In this document: piece after piece, positions 1-4,969 of the stretch | Numbering within the stretch: the stretch's first letter is position 1 | How the letters are laid out: every line of letters starts with the position of its first letter | DNA from: a virus | DNA: 36,246 nucleotides | Strand: one strand, 5' to 3' | Virus record (IMG/VR): IMGVR_UViG_3300009175_000039 | Location: 1-36,246 of that record | Notes under the pieces: generated by a model | What the model was told of the DNA's origin: nothing | What the model saw: the letters and a program-made list of their open reading frames with translations, nothing else | Databases searched by the model: none | Made by a program: the position numbers and the translations under genes

Positions 1-32
1 ATATTGTATTATTATTAAAGAAAAGAACACCG

Positions 33-257
33 ATGATCAGAGATCCTTATATTTTTTTCCAGTATTACCAGTTGAATGGTGATGACGAGAAACTTTCATG
101 CCCGAGCGGTCATGGTGCAATGCACCCATTTGTAGATCCTATTAGTGCAATGCCATACTTTGAGTGCTTGGGTTGTACTTCTAGGATAACACCGGGAATT
201 GATCTATATACGCACATGAAACTTGTAGTTGATAGCATAGATGCTACCCATGAATGA
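33..257 (+). CDS. Small zinc-ribbon-like protein, unknown function
   Basis: A 74-residue protein that I cannot assign to a named family. It carries two cysteine/histidine pairs, CPSGH near residue 23 and CLGC near residue 46, about 20 residues apart, which suggests one structural zinc site. The rest is a mixture of aromatic and acidic residues with no membrane segment. The start is an ATG preceded by a weak purine-rich AAAGAAAAG. It is the first gene seen and overlaps the next frame, so it probably belongs to a polycistronic unit entering from the left. The zinc site is inferred from residue spacing only. Confidence 0.6.
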   Translation: MIRDPYIFFQYYQLNGDDEKLSCPSGHGAMHPFVDPISAMPYFECLGCTSRITPGIDLYTHMKLVVDSIDATHE

Positions 258-444
258 AGAGCAGTCAGCGCAACTCCTTGAAATTTTAGGTGGAATATAC
301 ATAATGGGATTGCGTCAATACGATTTATTGTGTATCATTGCAGATAAGTTAGGAGCAGATGTGGTGGGTTTGAAAAACTTACACGAACAAGGATATGTCC
401 TTGGTCCAGACCCCGCCCTTCGACTAGACGATGAGAAACCGTGA
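241..444 (+). CDS. Small hypothetical protein
   Basis: A 67-residue acidic protein overlapping the preceding gene by 17 bp and the following HNH gene by 14 bp, an arrangement typical of translationally coupled phage genes. A second in-frame ATG at 250 (giving MNEEQ) is an equally possible start; neither has a strong Shine-Dalgarno sequence. Residues 10-40 look amphipathic and helical (leucine and isoleucine every three to four residues). I do not recognise a family. The dense overlap with two neighbours is the main support for it being real. Confidence 0.5.
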   Translation: MLPMNEEQSAQLLEILGGIYIMGLRQYDLLCIIADKLGADVVGLKNLHEQGYVLGPDPALRLDDEKP

Positions 445-706
445 AATCACGAATTGGATCAAGTTGTATCTTGGTTGTCAGATTTGCGGGTATAAAGAGC
501 ATCCGGCTGCTCTTACCTTTGATCATATCGATAAGTCTAATAAGTATCGCACTAAGTCTGGTGATTTAGTTCACATGTCAGACATGATCAAGGCTGATAG
601 ATACTCCCTTGAAACTGTGCTAAAAGAGATTGACAAATGCCGGGTCCTGTGTTTTAATTGTCATATGTCTACGGAATATGACTCCAGACTTGATTATAGT
701 TATTGA
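431..706 (+). CDS. HNH endonuclease-like zinc protein
   Basis: A 91-residue protein matching small phage HNH proteins. It has a first zinc knuckle CQICGY around residue 16, the conserved AALTFDHID core around residues 26-34 (the DH of the beta-beta-alpha-metal fold), and a second knuckle CRVLCFNCH near residue 70. Members of this family nick or cut DNA and occur as free-standing homing enzymes or as packaging helpers; which applies here cannot be read from the sequence. It lies just upstream of tRNA-Thr, a common place for mobile HNH genes. The family assignment is strong and the role is inferred. Confidence 0.8.
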   Translation: MRNREITNWIKLYLGCQICGYKEHPAALTFDHIDKSNKYRTKSGDLVHMSDMIKADRYSLETVLKEIDKCRVLCFNCHMSTEYDSRLDYSY

Positions 707-709
707 TAC

Positions 710-782
710 GCCATTGTAACTCAGTTAGTAGAGTGTCTGTCTTGTAAACAGAATGTCGCGGGTGCAAATCCTGCCTGTGGCT
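710..782 (+). tRNA. trnT: tRNA-Thr (anticodon TGT)
   Basis: A 73-nt cloverleaf. The acceptor GCCATTG pairs with CTGTGGC (one T-T mismatch). The D arm is ACTC/GAGT, the anticodon stem TCTGT/ACAGA encloses loop CTTGTAA, and the T arm is GCGGG/CCTGC with loop TGCAAAT. CCA is not encoded at the 3' end. It starts four bases after the HNH stop codon, so it is probably co-transcribed and processed. The mismatch and the unusual T loop (TGC rather than TTC) are slightly degenerate features. Confidence 0.85.
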
Positions 783-973
783 CCCACCCCAAACTCGTAT
801 ATAAGTTCAAACATCGCTCAGATTGAGCGCGGCTAAGAAACACTCCTTCCAACTGTACATGATAACATTTACTATAGTATAGATGGCTCATTCTGGGGGT
901 TACTGACAAGAGATAATAATAGAGGGCGTCTAATGACCCCCGCCAAATTTATAAGGTCTTAGAAAGGCTAGAA
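783..973 (+). other. Intergenic stretch after tRNA-Thr
   Basis: About 190 bp with no convincing gene. It holds a small hairpin GCTCA-GAT-TGAGC at 815-827 just behind the tRNA, which may aid 3' processing or termination. It also holds a looser inverted repeat between GGGGGTTA (near 895) and TGACCCCC (near 938). The last bases, GAAAGGCTAGAA ahead of the ATG at 974, match the leader in front of the WhiB gene at 6294, so this end is a ribosome-binding region. Confidence 0.4.
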
Positions 974-1036
974 ATGGGTTCAAAGAAAATTATTGACACA
1001 CCTCTTAGTAGGTCCAACAATACCGGCCCACGGTGA
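974..1036 (+). CDS. Very short ORF (20 aa) with phage-type leader
   Basis: A 20-codon ORF starting MGSKKIID and ending in a TGA that overlaps the GTG start of the next gene (GTGA overlap). Its leader GAAAGGCTAGAA is almost identical to the leader before the WhiB gene at 6294, which argues that ribosomes start here. It may be a leader peptide coupling translation of the downstream gene or a real microprotein. There is no recognisable domain. The evidence is leader similarity and stop/start coupling only. Confidence 0.4.
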   Translation: MGSKKIIDTPLSRSNNTGPR

Positions 1037-1191
1037 GAGCCTACATCGAACTAAATGATGATCCTACTACTATTGCTGATATAACAGTATTTGAAGAAGG
1101 ATTTTTACAGGAAAGAACGGCTTGGGTCCACCGCCCGCTTCCTTGGACTATTGAGGATATTGTTCCAGAATTTCTCTATGAAGAACCGTAA
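1033..1191 (+). CDS. Small acidic hypothetical protein (52 aa)
   Basis: A 52-residue frame starting at a GTG that overlaps the stop of the preceding mini-ORF. The product begins VRAYIELNDD and ends EFLYEEP, and is rich in acidic and aromatic residues. No family recognised. There is no independent Shine-Dalgarno sequence, so it probably depends on translational coupling. The frame is fully open over 159 bp and ends just before an extended -10 promoter for the next gene. Confidence 0.55.
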   Translation: MRAYIELNDDPTTIADITVFEEGFLQERTAWVHRPLPWTIEDIVPEFLYEEP

Positions 1192-1194
1192 TTC

Positions 1195-1203
1195 TGATAT
1201 AAT
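1195..1203 (+). promoter_or_regulatory. Extended -10 promoter TGATATAAT
   Basis: TGATATAAT is a perfect extended -10 (TGN plus TATAAT) 32 bp before the ATG at 1235, with a Shine-Dalgarno AAGGAG between them. No good -35 is visible, as expected for an extended -10 promoter. It presumably drives the coiled-coil gene as a single unit that ends at the terminator at 1646. Confidence 0.65.
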
Positions 1204-1234
1204 AGAATAGAAATACATCTTTAAGGAGCAATTA

Positions 1235-1618
1235 ATGCAATTCTCCCATCACGCTGATGCATTTGATCACTTTTCAGATCGTCAGTTGCTTGAATCAGTC
1301 ATAAAACTAATAATAAATATGGAGATTAAATTGACAGACGCATTCGCAGAGTTGTCTACAAATGTTGACGCTCTTACAGCAGCAGTATCTAAGTTAGGTA
1401 CAGATGCTCAGCCCGGCCTTGATGCACTACACAAGGCTCTCGCAGACGCTCAAGCCAGTCTAATTGCTACTCAGACTGCCGACGCTGCAACAATTGCTGA
1501 TCTACAGGCACAATTGCAAGCAAATCTTACAAGTGCTAGCGTGGCTGCTGGAAATGTTCAGGCTGCCGTTACCGCTATTACTGGTATTGATGCAACACTC
1601 GCACCTCCCGTTGCGTAA
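1235..1618 (+). CDS. Alanine-rich coiled-coil protein
   Basis: A 127-residue protein with its own promoter, a clear AAGGAG ribosome-binding site 6 nt before ATG and its own terminator, so it is a monocistronic and probably well-expressed gene. After a short N-terminus (residues 1-30) the remainder is almost entirely alanine/leucine/threonine with hydrophobic residues in heptad spacing, pointing to a long helix or coiled coil; an Ala/Pro tail follows. An internal ATG at residue 29 (MEIKLTDAF) could give a shorter product. Small coiled-coil proteins like this occur in many actinophages, often without known function. It might be a structural or scaffold-type protein, but that is inference. Confidence 0.7.
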   Translation: MQFSHHADAFDHFSDRQLLESVIKLIINMEIKLTDAFAELSTNVDALTAAVSKLGTDAQPGLDALHKALADAQASLIATQTADAATIADLQAQLQANLTSASVAAGNVQAAVTAITGIDATLAPPVA

Positions 1619-1645
1619 TTGCCGACGGGTTTTGGCATCAAAAGG

Positions 1646-1674
1646 TCCCCCTATGTAATGTAGGGGGATTTTTT
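1646..1674 (+). terminator. Rho-independent terminator
   Basis: Stem TCCCCCTA / TAGGGGGA with loop TGTAATG, followed directly by TTTTTT. It ends the unit of the coiled-coil gene. Confidence 0.9.
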
Positions 1675-1857
1675 GTGTTATTTGTGTTTGGGTAACTATG
1701 TTACTGGCGAGTAACTTTTAAATTGAAAAAATGTTCGACTGGCGATTTAATGGATGATACGCCAATATTCTAACCGATAACCGATTGTTAGTGCGCCCAT
1801 ACGACGTGACCTAATCGTTATAATTATCTTCTAAATATGTGCTCCAAAGGGTTGATT
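1675..1857. other. Non-coding stretch before the early arm
   Basis: About 180 bp without a gene. It contains a hairpin GTTACT-GGCG-AGTAAC near 1699-1714. It also contains a short element reading CCCATACGACGT followed by GACCTAATCGTTAT (about 1797-1824), which resembles 12314-12346, where the same bases form the start region of a small minus-strand gene. Otherwise nothing is recognised. Confidence 0.35.
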
Positions 1858-1880
1858 CTGTCGGTGGTATGCCGTAGAGT
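1858..1880 (+). promoter_or_regulatory. RecA-NDp-like promoter 1
   Basis: CTGTCGGTG, an 8-bp spacer, then TAGAGT. This fits the actinobacterial DNA-damage promoter consensus TTGTCRGTG-N8-TANNNT. The leader ends in AAGAAAGAGAGGC before the ATG at 1907. It drives the first copy of the zinc-protein cassette. Confidence 0.75.
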
Positions 1881-1906
1881 ACTTATAACAAGAAAGAGAG
1901 GCAGTC

Positions 1907-2074
1907 ATGACTACTCAGACTCCCGCCCCGGTCACTTCCCCAGTGATCTACTACAAGACCCTAGAGGGTTGCCCGCGTTGCACTACCGACGCCTATGTAC
2001 CCCACTTCAACTGTATCCGCCCCGGACAGTCTGGCCACTCGGCCAGCCACTGCACCGCAAGTTCCTGCTACTAG
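1907..2074 (+). CDS. Zinc-binding microprotein, cassette copy 1 gene A
   Basis: A 55-residue protein with a cysteine/histidine pattern GCPRC near residue 20, HFNC, then SGHSASHC and a terminal SCY. It is clearly paralogous to the 69-residue product at 3016: the central portion is almost identical, including one identical DNA stretch of about 45 bp. Proteins of this type recur in actinophages without assigned function. The start is the ATG after the AGAGGC leader of promoter 1. The unit continues into genes at 2087, 2260 and 2472 with short spacers or overlaps. Confidence 0.75.
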   Translation: MTTQTPAPVTSPVIYYKTLEGCPRCTTDAYVPHFNCIRPGQSGHSASHCTASSCY

Positions 2075-2086
2075 AGAGATAGAATC

Positions 2087-2263
2087 ATGAGCAACTACCA
2101 CTGGTGTGAAACCTGCGGGACCGCCCGCGCTACCTTCGTCGATACGTCCGGCCGAGTGGATCTCTATGTCTGCGATGACTGCGCATACGCGGAGTTGGCC
2201 CGCTCGATGTTGACGAACGATCAGGGCGAGATCCCGTGGCCGACTTGGACGGTGCGACCATGA
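2087..2263 (+). CDS. Zinc-ribbon microprotein, cassette copy 1 gene B
   Basis: A 58-residue protein opening MSNYHWCETCGTARAT with a CETC knuckle and a second CDDC knuckle near residue 30, that is, a two-knuckle zinc ribbon. It is paralogous to the product at 3240, sharing MSNY and CGTARAT. It follows gene A by 12 bp and its TGA overlaps the ATG of the next gene (ATGA), implying coupled translation. The role is unknown; zinc ribbons of this size usually mediate contacts with nucleic acid or RNA polymerase, but nothing here shows which. Confidence 0.75.
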   Translation: MSNYHWCETCGTARATFVDTSGRVDLYVCDDCAYAELARSMLTNDQGEIPWPTWTVRP

Positions 2264-2475
2264 GAGTCACCAAAGGCAATGGGACAGCCGTACATATCGC
2301 TAAGGCGTTTAGTCTAGCCGCGAGTGCGTGGGTCGATCCGGAACTATGTCCGGACGGTAACCTATCAACAGCATGCGACCACTGGGGCGACCGTGGCGCG
2401 TACAGTAGCCGTATCCGTCCCACAACCTTAGAGGTAACCTGTAAAACCTGTCTAAAGAAAGAGGAAAGACCATGA
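2260..2475 (+). CDS. Small cysteine-containing protein, cassette copy 1 gene C
   Basis: A 71-residue protein starting at the ATG inside an ATGA overlap with gene B; a longer frame from 2236 is possible but lacks the coupling. It has ELCPDG, a CDHWGD segment near the middle and a C-terminal CKTCLKK knuckle, so a zinc site is possible. This resembles actinophage proteins that describe themselves only by CXXC and H-W-G motifs. A truncated relative of its first codons lies at 3374 in the second cassette copy. Confidence 0.65.
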   Translation: MRVTKGNGTAVHIAKAFSLAASAWVDPELCPDGNLSTACDHWGDRGAYSSRIRPTTLEVTCKTCLKKEERP

Positions 2476-2645
2476 CCCGCAAGGACTACCAACTAGTAGC
2501 CAACGTACTCAGGGCACAACGTGCTGGATATTGGACGCCAGAAGCGGATCTAGCCACCGTCATCACGGCCCTAGCCGATGCACTAGAGGCCGAGAATCCG
2601 CGCTTTGACCGTAACAAATTCCTAAAAGCCACGGAGGTTTCATAG
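2472..2645 (+). CDS. Conserved small actinophage protein
   Basis: A 57-residue protein of a pattern familiar from actinobacteriophages: MTRKDY at the N-terminus, a helical middle segment, and NPRFDRNKFL near the C-terminus. The function is unknown. It overlaps the previous gene by 4 bp (ATGA) and is preceded by a GAGGAAAGACC ribosome-binding sequence that lies inside gene C. It ends immediately before the DnaA-box cluster and has no paralogue in the second cassette. Confidence 0.8.
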   Translation: MTRKDYQLVANVLRAQRAGYWTPEADLATVITALADALEAENPRFDRNKFLKATEVS

Positions 2646-2658
2646 GAGGAAACGATGG

Positions 2659-2880
2659 TTATCCACAGGGTCAATTGGCTCTGTGGATAACTTATCCCCA
2701 TGTTATCCCCACCTGTGGATAACCTGTGGATAAACTTCGGTGCGGTCGCACCTAAGATCTTGGCCGCGAGTTTACCTACAGGAAACGTTTACGATGTACG
2801 ATGATCAACTTTTAGATTTTTTTGAGCAATAGCCTCATAAAAAATAATCGTATACAATCTACCGTTTCCTACAATGCAAC
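2659..2880. other. Candidate replication origin: DnaA boxes plus AT-rich element
   Basis: Four perfect TTATCCACA boxes (2659-2667 forward; 2682-2690, 2714-2722 and 2725-2733 reverse) and two one-mismatch TTATCCCCA boxes (2692-2700, 2703-2711) lie within 75 bp. From about 2800 to 2880 the DNA is very AT-rich (runs such as TTTAGATTTTTTT and ATAAAAAATAATCG), like an unwinding element. This is the expected layout of a DnaA-dependent origin. A short ATG frame at 2655 with a good AGGAGGAAACG leader runs through the boxes for only 11 codons and is probably incidental. Confidence 0.7.
2753..2767. promoter_or_regulatory. CAAGATCTTGGCCGC-type operator half, copy a
   Basis: TAAGATCTTGGCCGC, one base different from the left arm that recurs at eight places in the early arm. 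The right arm is not conserved here, but TTTACGATGTACGATG follows, as in the other modules. It sits between the DnaA boxes and promoter 2. Confidence 0.55.
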
Positions 2881-2961
2881 ATTTTCCTATGTAATGACAT
2901 ATCAACCGTTACCATTCCGTTATAATACAATGTCCGATATGCACACATTCCAAGCCCGAAA

Positions 2962-2984
2962 ATGTCGGACCCCTATGCTAGGAT
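2962..2984 (+). promoter_or_regulatory. RecA-NDp-like promoter 2
   Basis: ATGTCGGAC, an 8-bp spacer, then TAGGAT; it fits TGTCR and TANNNT with exact spacing. It precedes the second copy of the zinc-protein cassette. A TATAAT at 2931-2936 may be an additional promoter. Confidence 0.7.
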
Positions 2985-3015
2985 GATTGCATCATCAAAT
3001 AGTAAAGGATAGAAA

Positions 3016-3225
3016 ATGACTACTAGTACTCCCGCCCGCGATTTCGCGGCGCTTCGCGTGCTCACCGATGCCGCGCCTTGGCTGGCCGTATCTGAAATCA
3101 CCTACAAAACCCTAGAGGGTTGCCCGCGCTGCACCACCGATATCTACGTGCCGCACTACAACTGTATCCGCCCCGGACAGTCTGGCCACTCGGCCAGCCA
3201 CTGCACCGCTAACGCTTGCTATTAG
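3016..3225 (+). CDS. Zinc-binding microprotein, cassette copy 2 gene A
   Basis: A 69-residue paralogue of the product at 1907 with an N-terminal insertion of about 15 residues (ARDFAALRVLTDAAP region) before the shared TYKTLEGCPRCTTD block. The conserved zinc ligands (CPRC, HYNC, SGHSASHC, ACY) are all retained. The leader AAAGGATAGAAA precedes the ATG. The high DNA identity of the shared part, against divergent flanks, indicates a fairly recent cassette duplication. Function unknown. Confidence 0.75.
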   Translation: MTTSTPARDFAALRVLTDAAPWLAVSEITYKTLEGCPRCTTDIYVPHYNCIRPGQSGHSASHCTANACY

Positions 3226-3239
3226 AAAGAAGATATATC

Positions 3240-3377
3240 ATGAGCAACTACTACCGATGCGAAAACTGCGGGACCGCCCGCGCTACCTGTGTGGTTAGGA
3301 CCGAGTCCGGCCTACTGGATGTCTGTGGTGACTGCGCCTCCCCGGCGCGCGGATTGGAATGGGGGGATGACCGATGA
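3240..3377 (+). CDS. Zinc-ribbon microprotein, cassette copy 2 gene B
   Basis: A 45-residue shortened paralogue of the product at 2087. It keeps MSNY, CENCGTARAT and a CGDC knuckle but loses about 13 C-terminal residues. It begins 14 bp after gene A. Its TGA overlaps an ATG at 3374 in exactly the same ATGA configuration as copy 1, which shows that the duplication originally included the start of gene C. Confidence 0.7.
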   Translation: MSNYYRCENCGTARATCVVRTESGLLDVCGDCASPARGLEWGDDR

Positions 3378-3478
3378 GCGTTACCAAAATGTTACATTCC
3401 AATTCCCCCAAACCTATTGTTTCTGTCGGTGCCATGACATACAATAAATTCATGAACAACAACGAGAAAGAGGCCTAA
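3374..3478 (+). pseudogene. Truncated gene C remnant overlapping promoter 3
   Basis: A 34-codon frame whose first codons (MSVTK) match the start of gene C in copy 1 (MRVTK), after which the sequence is unrelated. The frame runs through promoter 3 and the ribosome-binding leader of the next gene. The simplest reading is that gene C was replaced after its fifth codon by a promoter segment and the short frame is a relic. It may still be translated by coupling to gene B. Confidence 0.5.
3423..3445 (+). promoter_or_regulatory. RecA-NDp-like promoter 3
   Basis: CTGTCGGTG, an 8-bp spacer, then TACAAT, a perfect match to TTGTCRGTG-N8-TANNNT apart from the first base. It lies inside the truncated gene C frame. 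The leader CAACAACGAGAAAGAGGC follows, directly ahead of the ATG at 3480. Confidence 0.75.
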
Positions 3479-3479
3479 A

Positions 3480-3677
3480 ATGATGGCTATTAGCGACACC
3501 GAATTCCCACGGCTGCATCAGCGCATTGACATCGCAATGGAAGTTACCCACCCAAACGGCACAGTCGAGGAAAAAGTTATTTCCCTAAGCCCCTACTACT
3601 TGTCGCACTTTCTCATGGGCTACACCGCTAACGGTGCTAAGGTTTCTAAAATTAGTTTCACAGAACCGGAGGCCTGA
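3480..3677 (+). CDS. Small hypothetical protein
   Basis: A 65-residue protein with no recognised domain. It has alternating polar and hydrophobic residues suggesting beta structure (VTHPNGTVEEKVISLS) and a single aromatic cluster. The first gene after promoter 3, with an AAAGAGGC ribosome-binding leader. An ATG at 3483 (the second Met) is an equivalent start. It is followed after 2 bp by the next gene, so they are co-transcribed. Confidence 0.65.
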   Translation: MMAISDTEFPRLHQRIDIAMEVTHPNGTVEEKVISLSPYYLSHFLMGYTANGAKVSKISFTEPEA

Positions 3678-3679
3678 TC

Positions 3680-3868
3680 GTGTTTGATACTCTCTATTCT
3701 GTAATGATCGACTACACCGGCACTCCCGCCGAATTAGATACCGACCTATTGGCCGGGCTGACCGGGATCTTTGAAAGCCGGGAGGCAGCAATCCGTCTTG
3801 CCAATCTCTTAGAGGATCAAGGCTTCGGCGTAAAGATCGAAACCCTAGAAATGGAAGTCACATCATGA
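3680..3868 (+). CDS. Small hypothetical protein, GTG start
   Basis: A 62-residue acidic protein starting at a GTG with an excellent CGGAGG sequence 7 nt upstream. The C-terminal half (REAAIRLANLLEDQGFGVKIE) reads like an alpha-beta unit seen in small phage proteins that modify reading of an amino-acid gradient, but no family is assigned. Its stop overlaps the start of the next gene (ATGA). Confidence 0.65.
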   Translation: MFDTLYSVMIDYTGTPAELDTDLLAGLTGIFESREAAIRLANLLEDQGFGVKIETLEMEVTS

Positions 3869-3984
3869 CCACGGACGTCGATTGCGATGAGTGTGGCACC
3901 ACGGTCGCCGTGCGGGAAGTCGACGGGCCAAATGGAAAAGAATATCTATGTATCTACTGCTTGATCTTGGGCTATCATGACTAG
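3865..3984 (+). CDS. 39-residue zinc-ribbon microprotein
   Basis: Starts in an ATGA overlap with the preceding gene. Two knuckles, CDEC near residue 7 and CIYC near residue 29, make a minimal treble-clef or ribbon-like zinc site with little else in the protein. It overlaps the next frame by 8 bp. Too short for the usual ORF cut-off, but the coupling and cysteine pairs support it. Confidence 0.6.
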   Translation: MTTDVDCDECGTTVAVREVDGPNGKEYLCIYCLILGYHD

Positions 3985-4060
3985 TTCAGGAATCATCGTT
4001 GTCTATACCATCATCATTCTGTCTTTCATCGTAATGATCTTAGGCATGGGGGAGAAATGA
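3977..4060 (+). CDS. Single-pass membrane microprotein (27 aa)
   Basis: A 27-residue product consisting almost wholly of one hydrophobic segment, residues 5-23 (IIVVYTIIILSFIVMILG), flanked by MTSS and GEK, so a single transmembrane helix. Stop and start overlap with neighbours on both sides (ATGA type). Such peptides in phages can be holin-like, inhibitors of host membrane proteins, or unknown. No direct evidence for any of these. Confidence 0.5.
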   Translation: MTSSGIIVVYTIIILSFIVMILGMGEK

Positions 4061-4119
4061 TCTATGTCCTCGGAATGGTCCTTTTTTCGGTTGCCAGCCT
4101 CAAATTCTTTGGGAGATGA
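4057..4119 (+). CDS. Second membrane microprotein (20 aa)
   Basis: A 20-residue hydrophobic peptide (MIYVLGMVLFSV at its start, FGR at its end) overlapping the previous membrane peptide by 4 bp. It is followed by a 10-codon ATG frame at 4121 that I do not call separately. The chain of three ATGA overlaps suggests real translation, but length makes this weak. Confidence 0.4.
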   Translation: MIYVLGMVLFSVASLKFFGR

Positions 4120-4207
4120 AATGATCATTTTCACATGGTCTCTAGGAGGCTAAAATTTGGGACAGGCGCTCAAAAAATTAGGTGTTGACAAAATTTTTTT
4201 TAGCAGG

Positions 4208-4236
4208 CAAGATCTTGGCCGCGGGCCAATATCTTG
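4208..4236. promoter_or_regulatory. 29-bp dyad operator, copy b
   Basis: Arms CAAGATCTTGGCC and GGCCAATATCTTG around GCG: a 13-bp inverted repeat with one mismatch. It is followed by TTGTCAA-GTC-TTACGATG-TTACGATG. It lies 38 bp upstream of promoter 4. Dyad symmetry and repetition suggest a dimeric protein binding site. Confidence 0.7.
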
Positions 4237-4274
4237 TCAAGTCTTACGATGTTACGATGGTGGCTTGCTTGATT

Positions 4275-4297
4275 CTGTCGGACCCTTGTGCTAGAGT
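4275..4297 (+). promoter_or_regulatory. RecA-NDp-like promoter 4
   Basis: CTGTCGGAC, an 8-bp spacer, then TAGAGT. The leader CTACCACCAACCGAGAGGC leads to the ATG at 4327. The promoter and leader are nearly identical to promoter 5. Confidence 0.75.
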
Positions 4298-4326
4298 GTA
4301 ACTACCACCAACCGAGAGGCACCGTT

Positions 4327-4467
4327 ATGTGTGAAGATTTTCCCTGCTGCGGCCACGAGCGCGGCGACTGTCGCGGTCAGAAGTACGGCTCGGATGCCAG
4401 CATCATTGCTGCCGAATATCGCCGCATGGCACGCGAGGATGACGGCTACTACTCAGATTGGGACTAG
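4327..4467 (+). CDS. Small cysteine-rich phage protein
   Basis: A 46-residue protein starting MCEDFPCCGHERGDC, with a compact Cys/His cluster (C2, C7, C8, H10, C15) that could hold zinc, followed by a mixed helix and an acidic YYSDWD tail. The N-terminal pattern is familiar from actinophage hypothetical proteins. It is monocistronic: own promoter, own dyad and a UUCG hairpin right after the stop. A much longer frame from 4331 in another register runs through here and is spurious in its first part. Confidence 0.65.
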   Translation: MCEDFPCCGHERGDCRGQKYGSDASIIAAEYRRMAREDDGYYSDWD

Positions 4468-4470
4468 ACC

Positions 4471-4492
4471 GCTTGACCCTTCGGGGTCAAGC
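4471..4492 (+). terminator. UUCG-capped hairpin
   Basis: Perfect 9-bp stem GCTTGACCC / GGGTCAAGC with TTCG loop, 3 bp after the stop codon. No strong T-run follows, so it may be a weak terminator or a 3' stabiliser. Confidence 0.7.
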
Positions 4493-4495
4493 AGG

Positions 4496-4524
4496 CAAGA
4501 TCTTGGCCGCGGGCCAACATCTTG
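4496..4524. promoter_or_regulatory. 29-bp dyad operator, copy c
   Basis: CAAGATCTTGGCC-GCG-GGCCAACATCTTG, one mismatch between arms, overlapping the end of the UUCG hairpin module and followed by TTGTCAA-GTC-TTACGATG. Confidence 0.7.
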
Positions 4525-4537
4525 TCAAGTCTTACGA

Positions 4538-4553
4538 TGTGACTTACGACACA
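4538..4553. promoter_or_regulatory. Crp/GlxR-like site (one mismatch)
   Basis: TGTGACTTACGACACA matches TGTGANNTANNTCACA with one mismatch in the right half. It is centred about 53 bp upstream of the expected start site of promoter 5. Confidence 0.55.
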
Positions 4554-4569
4554 CCAATTTACCTAGATT

Positions 4570-4592
4570 CTGTCGGTGCCTTGTGCTAGATT
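4570..4592 (+). promoter_or_regulatory. RecA-NDp-like promoter 5
   Basis: CTGTCGGTG, an 8-bp spacer, then TAGATT, with the ACCACCAACCGAGAGGC leader behind it. Confidence 0.75.
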
Positions 4593-4621
4593 GTACCTAC
4601 CACCAACCGAGAGGCACGAAA

Positions 4622-4819
4622 ATGACCGATTTCGACTTGGACCGCAGCGACTACGATGTTGACGAGTTCAATTTCCCGACCCCCGAGTTCGAGGAATTCT
4701 TCCCCGAAGAGTGGGAGGACCGGGCGGATTCTTTCGATGAGGACGAGGCTCAGGCCATGCAGGACGCGGCTGATGCGCTTGAGTACTACTCAGCCTTTAG
4801 CACGCAGGATTGGGGATGA
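4622..4819 (+). CDS. Highly acidic protein, DNA-mimic candidate
   Basis: A 65-residue protein with 23 Asp/Glu, two Arg and no Lys, giving a net charge near -21, with many aromatic residues (F, Y, W) spaced between the acids. Small phage proteins of this composition often mimic DNA and block restriction enzymes, nucleoid proteins or repair complexes; that role is inferred from composition only. The start is fixed by the conserved GAGAGGCACGAAA leader of promoter 5. It is monocistronic with a UUCG hairpin 9 bp after the stop. Confidence 0.7.
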   Translation: MTDFDLDRSDYDVDEFNFPTPEFEEFFPEEWEDRADSFDEDEAQAMQDAADALEYYSAFSTQDWG

Positions 4820-4828
4820 TCAGCGACC

Positions 4829-4850
4829 CGCTTGCCCTTCGGGGCAAGCG
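4829..4850 (+). terminator. UUCG-capped hairpin
   Basis: Perfect 9-bp stem CGCTTGCCC / GGGCAAGCG with TTCG loop, immediately followed by operator copy d. Confidence 0.7.
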
Positions 4851-4854
4851 CACC

Positions 4855-4883
4855 TAAGATCTTGGCCGCAGGCCAACATCTTG
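4855..4883. promoter_or_regulatory. 29-bp dyad operator, copy d
   Basis: TAAGATCTTGGCC-GCA-GGCCAACATCTTG, then TCAAGTC-TTACGATG-TTACGAATG. A separate 8-bp hairpin AGTGTTTC / GAAACACT lies just downstream, around 4909-4931. Confidence 0.7.
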
Positions 4884-4936
4884 TCAAGTCTTACGATGTT
4901 ACGAATGTAGTGTTTCCTGTGATGAAACACTAATAT

Positions 4937-4952
4937 TGTGACCTAAGTCACA
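4937..4952. promoter_or_regulatory. Crp/GlxR-like site (perfect)
   Basis: TGTGACCTAAGTCACA, a perfect match to TGTGANNTANNTCACA, centred about 54 bp upstream of the predicted start site of promoter 6. Confidence 0.7.
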
Positions 4953-4969
4953 CCGATTTACCCTAGATT

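Noticed and set aside
2130-2701. Two minus-strand frames (2130-2492 and 2486-2701) opposite the first zinc cassette and DnaA boxes
   Set aside because: They are shadows of the plus-strand genes, with no ribosome-binding site, and cross the DnaA-box cluster.
4121-4153. 10-codon ATG frame continuing the chain of membrane peptides
   Set aside because: Too short to support; the only evidence is proximity to the preceding stop.
4233-4241. Similarity of TTGTCAAG to the core of cluster A mycobacteriophage stoperators
   Set aside because: Only the TGTCAAG core matches; the conserved GGTGG flank is absent and no matching repressor is visible.
4231-4257. TTGTCA followed by TACGAT read as a -35/-10 promoter
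   Set aside because: The spacing between the two parts varies from 13 to 20 bp among the copies, so it behaves as an operator with repeated TTACGATG rather than as a promoter.
4331-4621. Long plus-strand frame joining the Cys-rich gene region to the acidic protein
   Set aside because: It runs in another register through gene 4327, a hairpin, an operator and a promoter; only its last 65 codons, from 4622, have the conserved leader and start.
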